A stretch of DNA of 37,192 bases from JAUWZS01 sp964423085 (GCA_964423085.1 CAYRDB010000004.1:1-37192); one strand, 5' to 3'. Counted from the stretch's first letter, positions 1 through 8,455 are shown. The notes: a model not told the origin generated them from the letters alone. Numbers and translations: made by a program.

Positions 1-13
1 TTGACAGGGGGTC

Positions 14-763
14 GTGAAAAGCTTAAATAATTTGTTATTTAGTAGTAGTATCATGGATTACAACGGATTGGGAAAGCTGAAAATATTGAGGAAAAGGCTT
101 GATAATTACATGGATCAGAAATATACTAGTTGGTTTGGATATGAGCTTCCTCCTGAAGTTGTTAAGGATATTAACAAAATAGACAAGTACGCTTATAGAA
201 ACTCTTGCATTCATTTTGACACTTTATATTTCTGGGAAAACAAGTTCAAGCCAGTTTACGAAAAACTAGCTGACAGGTTCTTGAAAAATAATCGGAATGT
301 TTACTTTGGTGTTCATCCTGATAAATTGTTCCATATAATGAGGGCTATGAGAGGGACCCTAGAATGTACGAATATGCCTGTCATACCTAGGAAAGAACTG
401 AAAGGAAAAATAAAGCTGAATCGCGGATTGACAACAGCATGCTTCGACGAGTTGTTCCCTGCGGCATACGTTTCGAGAGTCACAAACAACCTAGATTTGA
501 CATTATTGGAATCTAACATTGACCCTGTCTTCAGTGTGTCAGCTTCAACAGTTCGTTGCAGAACATTGAAAGACGATTTCACAATGGAAATAGGAATAGA
601 TGATTTGGAATCAATCCTTGGTGAAGAGGATAGGATAAGCCTAAGGGAAAGGGGCTATATGGAAGGCAACGGGCTTGAGACCAACAAAAAGATTACACTT
701 TCTTACAGATTGGAAGGCGTTAAAGGAAGCCTCAAAGAGATACCAAGAGTTAAAATGAACTGA
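14..763 (+). CDS. Hypothetical soluble protein, 249 aa
   Basis: I do not recognise this protein. It begins with GTG at 14, preceded by a G-rich stretch (6-11) that could act as a ribosome-binding site; an in-frame stop at 2-4 shows the reading frame does not extend upstream. An ATG at 53 is an alternative start without a visible Shine-Dalgarno. The protein has no obvious signal peptide or membrane segment and looks globular: an aromatic and basic N-terminal third, then a mixed alpha/beta-like remainder with scattered single cysteines. The gene is more AT-rich than the secretion genes at 3-7.3 kb. It is convergent with the membrane-protein gene ending at 765, with one base between the two coding regions. 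No function is proposed. Confidence 0.7.
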   Translation: MKSLNNLLFSSSIMDYNGLGKLKILRKRLDNYMDQKYTSWFGYELPPEVVKDINKIDKYAYRNSCIHFDTLYFWENKFKPVYEKLADRFLKNNRNVYFGVHPDKLFHIMRAMRGTLECTNMPVIPRKELKGKIKLNRGLTTACFDELFPAAYVSRVTNNLDLTLLESNIDPVFSVSASTVRCRTLKDDFTMEIGIDDLESILGEEDRISLRERGYMEGNGLETNKKITLSYRLEGVKGSLKEIPRVKMN

Positions 764-764
764 T

Positions 765-1412
765 TCAACTAGCAAAATCTCTTTTTCTTTTTTGATATAG
801 TTCTTTGAGGTGTTTATTAGCATCCAATCTTTCCGCTGAATCTTTTATAGAAGATCTTGCAATGTTTTCGAATCTTTCTATTTCTTCATCCAACTCAATG
901 CGATTTTTCATGTTTTTTATTGCTTTATTCCAGTTTTCACCAGGCCCTTTCCATATACTGAATCTAGCCAAAAACCACAAAGTGACCCCAATAAACAAGA
1001 GTGCTGCGAACAGAAGGAAGCTCCAATAACCGAAACCTACAAAGACTGCTCTGATAACAATAACCATAAAACCTGTGGGTCCTACAGTGAGAGTCATCAA
1101 AAGGGCAAGTACTCCGTTCAATTTAGGCCTGTTTCTGAATATTTTGATTTCAGTAAGTATTCCAAACAATACTACAAAAAGCGATAAGAATGGAAATATG
1201 AGCCACTGCAGAATTGCATATGGTGAAATTTCGTTTGTTCCAGAATAATATACCATAAAGTCAGGTATGTCTGGACCGAAAAAGAACCCAAGAAGTTCTT
1301 TTGCTGTGTCGTCAAAATTCCATCCCATTTCAAACCCGATGTTTGCTGAGGCTGAAACAGGCAATATAAGAAGGGCAATCATAAAAAGTGAAATATACAA
1401 CTTAGTCGACAT
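765..1412 (-). CDS. Membrane protein with signal peptide and cytoplasmic coiled-coil tail
   Basis: Residues 1-23 form a likely signal peptide or first membrane anchor ending in an Ala-rich region. Hydrophobic segments follow at about 66-86, 100-125 and 128-150. A charged tail, about 152-215, is predicted to be helical or coiled coil. Residues 91-103 (IFR, then NGVLA seven residues after the F) match a segment of the neighbouring 124-aa protein at 1458-1832 with identical spacing, so the two share a membrane module. A GTTTAAAC box at 1436-1443 lies about 27 nt upstream of the ATG, suggesting its own leaderless promoter. Function is unknown. The neighbourhood (coiled-coil proteins, pilus-type ATPase) suggests a membrane accessory of the secretion or pilus system (inference). 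Confidence 0.75.
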   Translation of the reverse strand: MSTKLYISLFMIALLILPVSASANIGFEMGWNFDDTAKELLGFFFGPDIPDFMVYYSGTNEISPYAILQWLIFPFLSLFVVLFGILTEIKIFRNRPKLNGVLALLMTLTVGPTGFMVIVIRAVFVGFGYWSFLLFAALLFIGVTLWFLARFSIWKGPGENWNKAIKNMKNRIELDEEIERFENIARSSIKDSAERLDANKHLKELYQKRKRDFAS

Positions 1413-1435
1413 CTTTTATCTAAAAGAACATTGTT

Positions 1436-1443
1436 GTTTAAAC
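1436..1443 (-). promoter_or_regulatory. TATA-like box of the 765-1412 gene
   Basis: The palindromic octamer GTTTAAAC is centred about 27 nt before the ATG at 1412, the standard archaeal TATA-to-TSS distance, so the transcript would be leaderless. Confidence 0.45.
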
Positions 1444-1457
1444 TATTTTAATATTGT

Positions 1458-1832
1458 TCACAAGTTAGCACCCATCAGAACTGGATAGAAGAACGCTATT
1501 ATTCCGCCTATTATGAGCGCGGCTATCAGCCTCTTGCCGCTGAAGTTGCCGGAAAGAAGGAATGATATTCCCACTAGCACAGGCACCCACATGCTCGGAG
1601 GCATCCATTGCAGCATGGTCACATTGAAGAAAGATATTATGAAAGCCAGGACCCCGTTGATCCAGTTCGAAGACCTGAAAATCCTGACCTTCTTCGAAAG
1701 CAAAACATACCAGAACCAGACTGCGCATATGAACGGTATTATGAAATAGAAGATTATGTTCGGGAAAGTGAAGTAGTTGGAAGGTATGCTGAAAACGCTT
1801 GAAAGTATTCCAGCCATTGTGTCAATAACCAT
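1458..1832 (-). CDS. Small polytopic membrane protein, 124 aa
   Basis: An unrecognised hydrophobic protein with about four membrane segments (roughly 22-45, 58-75, 80-96 and 101-120) and short loops. Residues 51-63 carry the same IFR and NGVLA segments, with the same spacing, as the larger membrane protein encoded at 765-1412, which points to paralogy or a shared module. The gene lies nine bases after the stop of the coiled-coil gene at 1842-2564, so the two are probably co-transcribed. That TAG stop sits inside a TAGTGA sequence that could also serve as a weak Shine-Dalgarno for this ATG. A second possible start, six codons in, would remove little. A role as a membrane partner of the adjacent pilus-type machinery is an inference from position. 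Confidence 0.7.
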   Translation of the reverse strand: MVIDTMAGILSSVFSIPSNYFTFPNIIFYFIIPFICAVWFWYVLLSKKVRIFRSSNWINGVLAFIISFFNVTMLQWMPPSMWVPVLVGISFLLSGNFSGKRLIAALIIGGIIAFFYPVLMGANL

Positions 1833-1841
1833 ACCCGCTCA

Positions 1842-2564
1842 CTAGGACTCTCTCTTCAACCTCTGCACGAGATCGCTCAGCGCGCGGACCGACTCTATCA
1901 GAGCGGGAAGAGTGTCCTTGAAAGCCTTTTCCAGACTCGCCATCCTGGTGTTGACATCGGTAAGCTCGCTCTTCAAATCTTCGATGCCTCTTAGAACGAC
2001 CTGCTGGTCGTCTGTCCTGACTTTTGAAAGTTCCTTTACCCGCTCAGCCATCTCCCTGAGTCTTGTTTCCAGTTCCTTGTTCCTTACGTTGAATGTGTTA
2101 ATCTGATCGACTATGTCCTGGTTCCTTTCCTGGACTATATAATCAATATACTCCTCTGTTGGATATCCCTGGTAGTACTCTTCTGGTAAAGACGTCTCAG
2201 GCATGTCGGGCATTTCTTCCTTGTGGCCATGAAGATCTTCAATTGTAGGCAGCTTGAAGCTAGCAGGCTCCCTCCTTTGAGGGAACGAAGCATTTTCGGA
2301 CTGACCCCTGAAATTGCTATAAGAGTCGAAGTTCTGCTGCTGAGGTTGCTGGTACCTGCTATTTCCAACAACGCCCTCTTTCACCGCATTTGTCAGAGCC
2401 TTGTCTATTTCGTCAGGAGAAAACCCTTCCCTTCTAAGCACGTCTATGGAGTCAATCTCGGAGAATCCCTTTTCCATTAGCTCACGAACCCTGTCGGACG
2501 GCACATATCCTCTTCCTTTAGACTCTTCGGCTTTTTTAGATTTGCTCAAAAAAGGCAGTTCCAT
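1842..2564 (-). CDS. Coiled-coil protein with N-terminal helical domain, 240 aa
   Basis: Three parts are visible. Residues 1-20 form a short basic leader. Residues 25-65 look like a compact helical domain with two repeated helix-turn elements (GFSEIDSIDVLRREGFSPDE). A Gln/Pro-rich linker at about 70-140 leads into a long heptad-rich coiled coil at about 145-240. There is no signal peptide or membrane segment, so it is probably cytoplasmic. The start is well supported by an unusually strong Shine-Dalgarno (AGGAGGG at 2570-2576, five bases before the ATG). It leads the 124-aa membrane-protein gene in a two-gene unit. The architecture (small N-domain, disordered linker, coiled coil) resembles archaellum/pilus accessory proteins such as FlaC/D/E only in a general way. 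Function is unknown. Confidence 0.75.
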   Translation of the reverse strand: MELPFLSKSKKAEESKGRGYVPSDRVRELMEKGFSEIDSIDVLRREGFSPDEIDKALTNAVKEGVVGNSRYQQPQQQNFDSYSNFRGQSENASFPQRREPASFKLPTIEDLHGHKEEMPDMPETSLPEEYYQGYPTEEYIDYIVQERNQDIVDQINTFNVRNKELETRLREMAERVKELSKVRTDDQQVVLRGIEDLKSELTDVNTRMASLEKAFKDTLPALIESVRALSDLVQRLKRES

Positions 2565-2569
2565 AACAT

Positions 2570-2576
2570 CCCTCCT
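2570..2576 (-). promoter_or_regulatory. Strong Shine-Dalgarno of the 240-aa coiled-coil gene
   Basis: AGGAGGG on the minus strand lies five bases before the ATG at 2564. It is the closest match to the canonical anti-SD complement that I noticed in the window and fixes this start. Confidence 0.7.
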
Positions 2577-2635
2577 GAAATCATCTTATTAAACTTTGAT
2601 TTTTCTTCAATAATAAGCTTTGTTCTGATTGCATC

Positions 2636-3025
2636 TCAAAGCTTTTTGGCGTATTTCTCATCAAGGGCCCTTTCAAGTTCGTCCTTTGTTACAAACTTCG
2701 AGGTTATAGGATTCACCAAGTCTATGAAGCCTTCAAGCTGCTTCAGCTCAATCTTGGTCGCGGTCTTTTCCATGCTTTTTCCCATCTTAGCCACGCTGTT
2801 CTCCAAGACAGAAAGCCTCTCGTTCGCGAGATTCATCTTGCTGCTTATTGTTTCCAGAGAAACCTTGATGTCGCCCATCTTCAAAATCGCAGATTCCTCG
2901 AGAGAACTGAGGGCGCTTTCCACACGCTTTATGTTCTGCTCCATCAGCCTTATCCTCCTCCTATCCTCGTTCACTCTCTTCATAAGCTCGTTCATAACTC
3001 CAGTTTCCGCACCCTGAACAGCCAT
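2636..3025 (-). CDS. Small coiled-coil protein, 129 aa
   Basis: Almost the whole protein has heptad-like spacing of Leu/Ile/Met (about residues 10-100), followed by a short C-terminal segment with a conserved-looking FVTKDELERALDEKYAK helix. There is no membrane segment or signal peptide. It is divergent from the secretion ATPase at 3087, separated by 61 bases that must carry both promoters. An AT-rich box at about 3063-3075 plus a GGATGGTG element seven bases before the ATG would serve this gene. FlaC/FlaD-like coiled-coil proteins of archaella are the nearest known analogues, but sequence similarity is not evident by eye. A structural or regulatory partner of the adjacent ATPase is inferred from the divergent pairing. 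Confidence 0.7.
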   Translation of the reverse strand: MAVQGAETGVMNELMKRVNEDRRRIRLMEQNIKRVESALSSLEESAILKMGDIKVSLETISSKMNLANERLSVLENSVAKMGKSMEKTATKIELKQLEGFIDLVNPITSKFVTKDELERALDEKYAKKL

Positions 3026-3086
3026 CTTAATACACCATCCAATAAAGAATTTGTGTAGACGAGGATAAATTTAATTAGGTTTTCAG

Positions 3087-5330
3087 ATGGTATGCGAAGG
3101 GGAAGTCATTGACAACACGTTGAGGGTCAACTGTCTTGGATGTGTGTTCGGATCTAGCATAGAGGACTTTGAAGCGTGCATGGCGACCACGATAGACAAG
3201 CTCGTTAAGAACAAGGGAGTAACCAGGATAATACTCGCAGAAAACAGGGAGAATGAATACGACCTGGAGCAAACAGTTTTTCTTGCCGAAATAGCGGAAG
3301 CATACAACAGGATACTGAACGAGGAGAGGCTGCTTTCGCTGGATAACTTGGGAATCGATGGGTGTGAAAAGTTCTTCCCGAGAAGGCTTGCAGAGCTCCA
3401 GTTCCTTATAATGGAAGTTCTAAGAAAGGATCCAATAGGCGCTTATGTCAGGATATGCAGGCTCATAACAAGGGAGAAATCCAGCATGGTGGCCGCTTTC
3501 AGCTCTAGGATAAAGCAGTGCCATGCGCACTACATACAGAATGCGCTCGAGCCGATAAAGGCGATACTGGAGTCTTGCAGGATGATACAGGCGGCGAAGC
3601 CTGCGCTGAGTACATACAAGCTCGGTGACAGGTCTATATACAGGGACTTATTCCATCCGGTCACAAGACCAAATTTCATGCTAACCCGTTACATGACTAT
3701 GCCCCCAAAGGGGGGCAAGCTTGTGGAGAAATACAGCATTGGCAATACGCTTGTGGAAATATTCAAGGTCTCCGGAAAGGTAAGGTACAAGTACCATATA
3801 ACGCCTGCCGAATTCAGACTGAGCGACGAAAAGTATTCGCTGCTCGACTCTGCCAGAAGATACCTTTCCGAACATAAGCCGACAGAAAAGGAGACGTCTG
3901 AGCCTGAGATGTCTAGGACTATTTTCAAGAACATAGGTCAGGACCTTATCAGGGACCTATCAGAAAGGATGTCTTTGTCACTGTCACCCAAAGAGATAGA
4001 CGAGCTCTCCACAATATTGTCAAGATACACCGCAGGGTTCGGAGTGCTGGAGCTTCTTCTCAGCGACAAGAAAATACAAGACGTTTATGTAAACTCTCCG
4101 ATAGGTTCCACGCCTGTCTACATCTACCATTCCGACTACGAGGAGTGCGAGACAAACCTAATACCGACCAGGGAGGACGCGGAAGCGTGGGCCACAAGGT
4201 TCAGGCTTTATTCCGGAAGGCCGCTTGACGAGGCGAATCCCGTTCTTGACACAGAGCTCATTGTTCCCGGCGGAAGGGCAAGGGTGGCTGCAATAACCCG
4301 CTCTCTGTCTCCGGAAGGATTGGCTTTCGCGTTCAGGCGACATAGGGAGAAACCGTGGACGTTCCCGCTCTTCATGAAGGGAAACTACATCGACCCAATG
4401 TATGCAGGACTTATGAGCTTCATAATAGATGGAGGAAGAGCCTGCCTCATAGCGGGCGGAAGGAGCTCGGGAAAGACATCCCTGCTCGGGGCAATGATGC
4501 TTGAAATTATGAGAAAGTTCAGGGTCATAGTCCAGGAGGACACGCTCGAGCTTCCGGTCGTGCAGCTCAGGGATATGGGATACAATGTGGGCAGACTAAA
4601 GTCCAGGTCTGTGATAACAAAGGTGGAAAGCGAGCTGCCTGCGGACGAGGCGTTGAGGACAGCGCTGCGTCTTGGAGACTCGGTTCTCATACTGGGCGAG
4701 GTTAGGAGCGTGGAAGGCAAGGCACTTTTCGAGGCTATGAGAATAGGCGCGCTGGCTCATTTTGTCGGAGGCACAATACACGGAGAATCCGCGTACGGCG
4801 TGTACGACAGGGTCGTCAACGACCTTGGAGTGCCGAACACAAGCTTCAAGGCAATAGACCTTATCACAATCTGCAACATGCTCAGGAGCCCGGACGGCAT
4901 GCACAGGTTCAGAAGAGTGATGGCCCTCACAGAGGTCAGAAAGCACTGGAAGGACGACCCGTCCGCAGAGGGTGGATTCGTGAACCTGATGGAATATTCT
5001 GCCAAGGAAGACAAGCTCAGACCCACGTCAGTTCTGACAGACGGAGAGTCCGAGGTGCTTAACGAAATATCAAAGCGTGTCAGGGAATGGCACGGAAGGT
5101 GGGATGACATGTGGGACAACATACAGCTGAGGGCGAAGATAAAGCAGGCGCTGGTGGACTATTCGGAGAAGCTTGAAAGGCCCGACATACTAGAAGCAGA
5201 CTGGACAGTCAACAGCAACGAAATGTTCCACATCATATCGGACGAAGTTAAAGAGGAAGTGGGCGGGCTCGACTCTAAAATTATATTCGAGCGTTGGGAA
5301 AACTGGTTCAAGGACAGGTTGAAAGCATAG
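3087..5330 (+). CDS. Type IV pilus / type II secretion-type ATPase (TadA/FlaI class) with long N-terminal extension
   Basis: A hexameric assembly ATPase that powers polymerisation of pilins or pilin-like filaments at the cytoplasmic membrane. Core motifs are clear: Walker A GGRSSGKTS at residues 457-465, Walker B LILGEVRS with Glu538, and a His-box region including H558 and H565 in HFVGGTIHGES. About 285 residues precede the conserved N2-type domain, including a C-x2-C at 16-19 and further cysteines. About 140 residues follow the core, ending in Trp-rich helices. At 747 aa it is longer than typical FlaI or TadA (about 400-550). It is followed after 26 bases by the membrane platform gene and then prepilin-like genes, so it heads the assembly operon. 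The exact substrate is unknown. The AT-rich box at 3063-3075 is shared with the divergent gene. Confidence 0.93.
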   Translation: MVCEGEVIDNTLRVNCLGCVFGSSIEDFEACMATTIDKLVKNKGVTRIILAENRENEYDLEQTVFLAEIAEAYNRILNEERLLSLDNLGIDGCEKFFPRRLAELQFLIMEVLRKDPIGAYVRICRLITREKSSMVAAFSSRIKQCHAHYIQNALEPIKAILESCRMIQAAKPALSTYKLGDRSIYRDLFHPVTRPNFMLTRYMTMPPKGGKLVEKYSIGNTLVEIFKVSGKVRYKYHITPAEFRLSDEKYSLLDSARRYLSEHKPTEKETSEPEMSRTIFKNIGQDLIRDLSERMSLSLSPKEIDELSTILSRYTAGFGVLELLLSDKKIQDVYVNSPIGSTPVYIYHSDYEECETNLIPTREDAEAWATRFRLYSGRPLDEANPVLDTELIVPGGRARVAAITRSLSPEGLAFAFRRHREKPWTFPLFMKGNYIDPMYAGLMSFIIDGGRACLIAGGRSSGKTSLLGAMMLEIMRKFRVIVQEDTLELPVVQLRDMGYNVGRLKSRSVITKVESELPADEALRTALRLGDSVLILGEVRSVEGKALFEAMRIGALAHFVGGTIHGESAYGVYDRVVNDLGVPNTSFKAIDLITICNMLRSPDGMHRFRRVMALTEVRKHWKDDPSAEGGFVNLMEYSAKEDKLRPTSVLTDGESEVLNEISKRVREWHGRWDDMWDNIQLRAKIKQALVDYSEKLERPDILEADWTVNSNEMFHIISDEVKEEVGGLDSKIIFERWENWFKDRLKA

Positions 5331-5356
5331 GCTGAACAATTAAGATTAGTGGTTGC

Positions 5357-7318
5357 ATGGCTGCGAACGCAAGAAGCTCAAAAGACTATCAAGAGTTCCT
5401 CAAAGGGGAATCAGATGTCAAGGTTATGACAAAGTACGAGAAGGCGTGTAGCATAACTGAAAAAATACTTCCGATGTCTCCATGGAAGTCTCTAGAGGAC
5501 AAATACTACGAAGCAATAAAATTCAGCCACCTCAAAGTAAGCCCAAAGGGAGCTTTCTCGCTGATGATAATAGCGACCCTGCTTATCACAGTGCTTCCTT
5601 CCGCGATTTCAATCGCATTCAACGCGTTCTCAATGGCAAGCGTGCTTCTGATAATGGTGATGGGCGCGGTTGTGTTCTACTACTTTTACGACTACCCGTT
5701 CCACTTTTCGATAATGTTCAGGATAAAGGCCAGCTCGGAGATGGTTCTGGCCATAGTGTACATGACCATATCCATGCGGGTGAGCCCTAACATTGAAAAC
5801 GCAATCGAGTTCAGCGCCAACAACCTTCGCGGCCCGCTGAGCGTGGACCTTCACCAATTGCTTTGGGACATCTATCTGAGAAAGTTCGACTCGGCTGCAG
5901 CTGCGCTGGACAGCTTCATAGACAAGTGGAAGCGCGACAACAAGGAGTTCGCCGAATCCATATACCTGATAAAGAACTCGGTCATAGAAAGCTCTGTAAG
6001 GAGGGAGCAAGTGCTTGACGAGGCTGTGTCAGTCATACTGAAAGGCACAAAAGCCAGGATGAAGAACTACGCGCAGGATCTGAAGACCCCTGTCATGGTC
6101 ATGAACGCGCTCGGAATACTCCTTCCGATAATAGGGTTGGTCTTCCTGCCCATGATGGCTGTCTTCATGCCCGACACAATTCAGCCGATATTCATAGCGA
6201 TTGGTTACAACATCATGCTTCCGCTCATAGTCTACTGGATAATGAAGATATACCTGGAGAAGAGGCCTTACGGGTTCCACCAGCCGGATCTTTCTAAGCA
6301 TCCGAAATTCGTTTCTGAAAAGAACTGGCTTTATCCAGCTGTTGGAATAGCAGTTGCGCTGCCTTTTGTCATAATAGGATTGTGGCAGATACTTTCGAGC
6401 GGGGAGATATTCAGCTTCGAGCAGCTGGTATACTCCATGATGATAACCCTCGGAATTTGCTTTGGAATAGTGTCCTACTCCATCTTGTATTCGGTCAGAA
6501 AGACAAAAATCAGGGACGAGGTAGTGAGCATAGAGAGCGAGTTTGCAGAGGTACTGTTCCAGCTAGGAAACCAGATAACCAGGGGCATACCTCTGGAGAA
6601 GACGTTGAAGAACATCTCGCCACAGATAAAGAACCTCAAGGTTTCAAAGTTTTTCGACAAGATATTGTACAACATAGAGACTTTCGGGATGACACTAGAC
6701 CAGGCCGTTTTCGACAAGGATGTGGGTGCGATACGAGACTATCCGTCAATGATGATAAGCGCGATAATGCACGCAGTAGTCGAGATATCAAAAAGGGGCA
6801 TGAACACCGCATCGAAGGCGATGATAACAATATCAAACTACCTCAAGGACTCGAGGGAGGTGGAAGAATACCTGAAGGAGATGCTCGGAGAAGTGACTTC
6901 GACCATGAGCATGCAGGCCATACTTCTCGCGCCTCTCAGCTCGGGAATAGTGGTCGCGCTGGCTGCTATGATAATGCGCATGATGGTCATGCTTGGGGGA
7001 ATGGTGGAGAACCTATACGGAAACCTGTCAAGCTACGGGTCGCTTGGCGCTGCTGGAGGGGGCCTGTTCACAACAATCCTGAATCTCGACAAGATGATAC
7101 CTGTCCATACTTTCCAGCTAATAGTCGGCATTTACATGGTGGAAGTAGTGAGCATGATAGCCATTTTCATAAGCATAATAGACAACGGGGACGAGAAGCT
7201 CCTGAAGAGGATGAATCTGGGGAAGACCCTGCTTATGTCTACTGCCATATATGCTGTAATAACACTGGTATTCTATCAGGTGCTGTCATCTCTTATACCG
7301 CTCACGGGGTTGGTCTGA
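5357..7318 (+). CDS. GspF/TadC/FlaJ-type membrane platform protein with two T2SSF-like halves
   Basis: The polytopic inner-membrane platform that partners the ATPase in type IV filament assembly. Hydrophobic segments occur at about 62-110 (two), 245-295 (two), 325-345, 355-380, 520-545, 590-610 and 625-650. Two helical cytoplasmic regions (about 125-240 and 390-510) fit the duplicated T2SSF arrangement seen in archaeal FlaJ/TadC-like proteins; the second carries a Glu/Leu-rich EYLKEMLGEV segment. At 653 aa it is in the range of long archaeal FlaJ-like proteins. The start is an ATG preceded by AGTGGTT (a recurrent start-proximal element here), 26 bases after the ATPase stop. The next gene starts immediately after its TGA, implying translational coupling. 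A 349-codon alternative frame overlaps its 3' half and is judged spurious. Confidence 0.9.
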   Translation: MAANARSSKDYQEFLKGESDVKVMTKYEKACSITEKILPMSPWKSLEDKYYEAIKFSHLKVSPKGAFSLMIIATLLITVLPSAISIAFNAFSMASVLLIMVMGAVVFYYFYDYPFHFSIMFRIKASSEMVLAIVYMTISMRVSPNIENAIEFSANNLRGPLSVDLHQLLWDIYLRKFDSAAAALDSFIDKWKRDNKEFAESIYLIKNSVIESSVRREQVLDEAVSVILKGTKARMKNYAQDLKTPVMVMNALGILLPIIGLVFLPMMAVFMPDTIQPIFIAIGYNIMLPLIVYWIMKIYLEKRPYGFHQPDLSKHPKFVSEKNWLYPAVGIAVALPFVIIGLWQILSSGEIFSFEQLVYSMMITLGICFGIVSYSILYSVRKTKIRDEVVSIESEFAEVLFQLGNQITRGIPLEKTLKNISPQIKNLKVSKFFDKILYNIETFGMTLDQAVFDKDVGAIRDYPSMMISAIMHAVVEISKRGMNTASKAMITISNYLKDSREVEEYLKEMLGEVTSTMSMQAILLAPLSSGIVVALAAMIMRMMVMLGGMVENLYGNLSSYGSLGAAGGGLFTTILNLDKMIPVHTFQLIVGIYMVEVVSMIAIFISIIDNGDEKLLKRMNLGKTLLMSTAIYAVITLVFYQVLSSLIPLTGLV

Positions 7319-7462
7319 ATGATTGGAAAAAAAGGCGACGTGAACAGGTACATACTTTATATGATTGTCATACTCATACTGATAGTTCTAATAATGGCTC
7401 TTTTCCTAGGAGGCATGGAAACTGTTATTAACAACGTCTTCATTAAAGAAGTCCTAAATTAA
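7319..7462 (+). CDS. 47-aa prepilin-like small membrane protein
   Basis: An ATG abuts the TGA of the platform gene (TGAATG), and the frame runs 47 codons to TAA at 7460-7462. The N-terminus is MIGKKGDVNRY followed by about 22 uninterrupted hydrophobic residues and a short tail. Lys-Gly-Asp-Val at residues 5-8 satisfies the class III (PibD/FlaK) prepilin peptidase pattern of a basic residue, Gly, then an allowed pair before the hydrophobic helix, so cleavage after Gly6 is predicted. Its place between the platform gene and another prepilin-like gene supports it being real. It may be a minimal pilin or an assembly accessory. No prepilin peptidase is present in the window. Confidence 0.7.
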   Translation: MIGKKGDVNRYILYMIVILILIVLIMALFLGGMETVINNVFIKEVLN

Positions 7463-7484
7463 GATTATATTACAGGGTGTACCC

Positions 7485-7697
7485 ATGGGCAGCAAGGGTG
7501 TGAGCGGCAAAATCCTAACAATGGTCATAGGCCTAGTGGTTGCTATAGCAGCGCTCATAATCCTATGGGTGTTCCTGCAGGACGCCATGCCGTTCGTGAC
7601 CAACACCGTGGATATGGCGGTGGCTGCGTTCAAGAGGATGATTTGCGACAGCATTCCTCCTGTTGGAGATTTTTTCAAGACTATTGACTGGTGCTAG
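7485..7697 (+). CDS. 70-aa prepilin-like protein
   Basis: A short protein beginning MGSKGVSGK, followed by a strongly hydrophobic helix at about 12-32 and a 37-residue C-terminal part with two cysteines (in MICDS and as the final residue). Lys-Gly-Val-Ser at 4-7 fits the archaeal class III signal peptide cleavage pattern. An AGGGTGT element at 7475-7481, three bases before the ATG, is a reasonable ribosome-binding site. With its single N-terminal hydrophobic helix and position directly after the ATPase/platform pair, it is the best candidate for a major small pilin subunit; archaeal major pilins are often 60-150 aa. The two cysteines could form an intrachain disulfide (inference). Confidence 0.75.
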   Translation: MGSKGVSGKILTMVIGLVVAIAALIILWVFLQDAMPFVTNTVDMAVAAFKRMICDSIPPVGDFFKTIDWC

Positions 7698-7700
7698 CAC

Positions 7701-8453
7701 ATGAAAGTTATGTCTAATTTCGGGGAAATGTCTGTGGAGAGCACTGCAAAAATAGTGTTAATAATGGTGCTTGTTGTAGTCGGAGTTATTATGATAGGCT
7801 ACTCTATGACCGGATTTGAAGACGTCGCAGGAATATTGGAGAGCTTTTTCAAAGGATCAGAGAAAGCGGAGAAAGACCCTACTCTTGAAACCGCAATAAA
7901 ATGCGTCTATTACAGGTGTGAGGAGGGATGCGACTCAGATATAATTGACACCCTTTATACAGAAAGCTTCAAATGTGCAGATTTCTGCGACCTTTCTAAA
8001 ATCGAAAACACCCTCGACAGAGTTAAAATCATGAATTCAAAGCTTTATGGAGAAGAACATAAAATATGCGAAGATGATAGCACACGCTTTCCTGTGGTGT
8101 TTTCTTTGTCCGAACATACTATGCTGACCCCTATAAAACGAGACAGCGAACACTACCTTACCAAACCTTTATACATAGTTGAAGATTGTGATTCTGTTGG
8201 AGGTTATTCGTTCCCGTCTAGTGGACATACGCCAATAAACATAGATGAGAGTGTAATAGATGACCCAGATGAATATTGTGAAGATAAGGAGGACTTTCTT
8301 GTAGGAGATCCGGCAAATATGGCAACTGATGATGCATACACAAAGTGCTTGATTGAAGCTGGAACTTACCAACTAACATGGGTTTCTAGGACTATTGGAG
8401 TTTTGCCAACAATAGAGGTTTGGCAGGAGCTTTCCCTATGTGAAAGTGATTGA
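7701..8453 (+). CDS. Cys-rich pilin-like surface protein, 250 aa
   Basis: A single hydrophobic helix (about 17-36) is followed by a large polar, acidic domain with ten cysteines, all outside the helix. The N-terminus (NFG then EMSVE) places Gly8 before a segment with Glu at +5, as in type IV pilins, although the usual basic residue before Gly is absent. Cysteines 68, 73, 77, 92, 96 and 123 follow the pattern C-x4-C-x3-C, then C-x3-C, then KIC. The next protein has the same pattern, so the two are paralogous in this domain. The gene starts three bases after the 70-aa prepilin gene. It is probably a minor pilin or tip adhesin exposed outside the cell and stabilised by disulfides. Its middle is AT-rich compared with flanking genes, consistent with fast divergence or transfer. 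Confidence 0.8.
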   Translation: MKVMSNFGEMSVESTAKIVLIMVLVVVGVIMIGYSMTGFEDVAGILESFFKGSEKAEKDPTLETAIKCVYYRCEEGCDSDIIDTLYTESFKCADFCDLSKIENTLDRVKIMNSKLYGEEHKICEDDSTRFPVVFSLSEHTMLTPIKRDSEHYLTKPLYIVEDCDSVGGYSFPSSGHTPINIDESVIDDPDEYCEDKEDFLVGDPANMATDDAYTKCLIEAGTYQLTWVSRTIGVLPTIEVWQELSLCESD

Positions 8454-8455
8454 AT

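Noticed and set aside
6382..7431. 349-codon plus-strand ORF overlapping the platform gene
   Set aside because: It is in another frame of a convincing membrane protein, is rich in His, Arg, Asn and Asp with no domain pattern, and crosses the stop of the true gene into the 47-aa gene. It reflects the codon bias of the platform gene.
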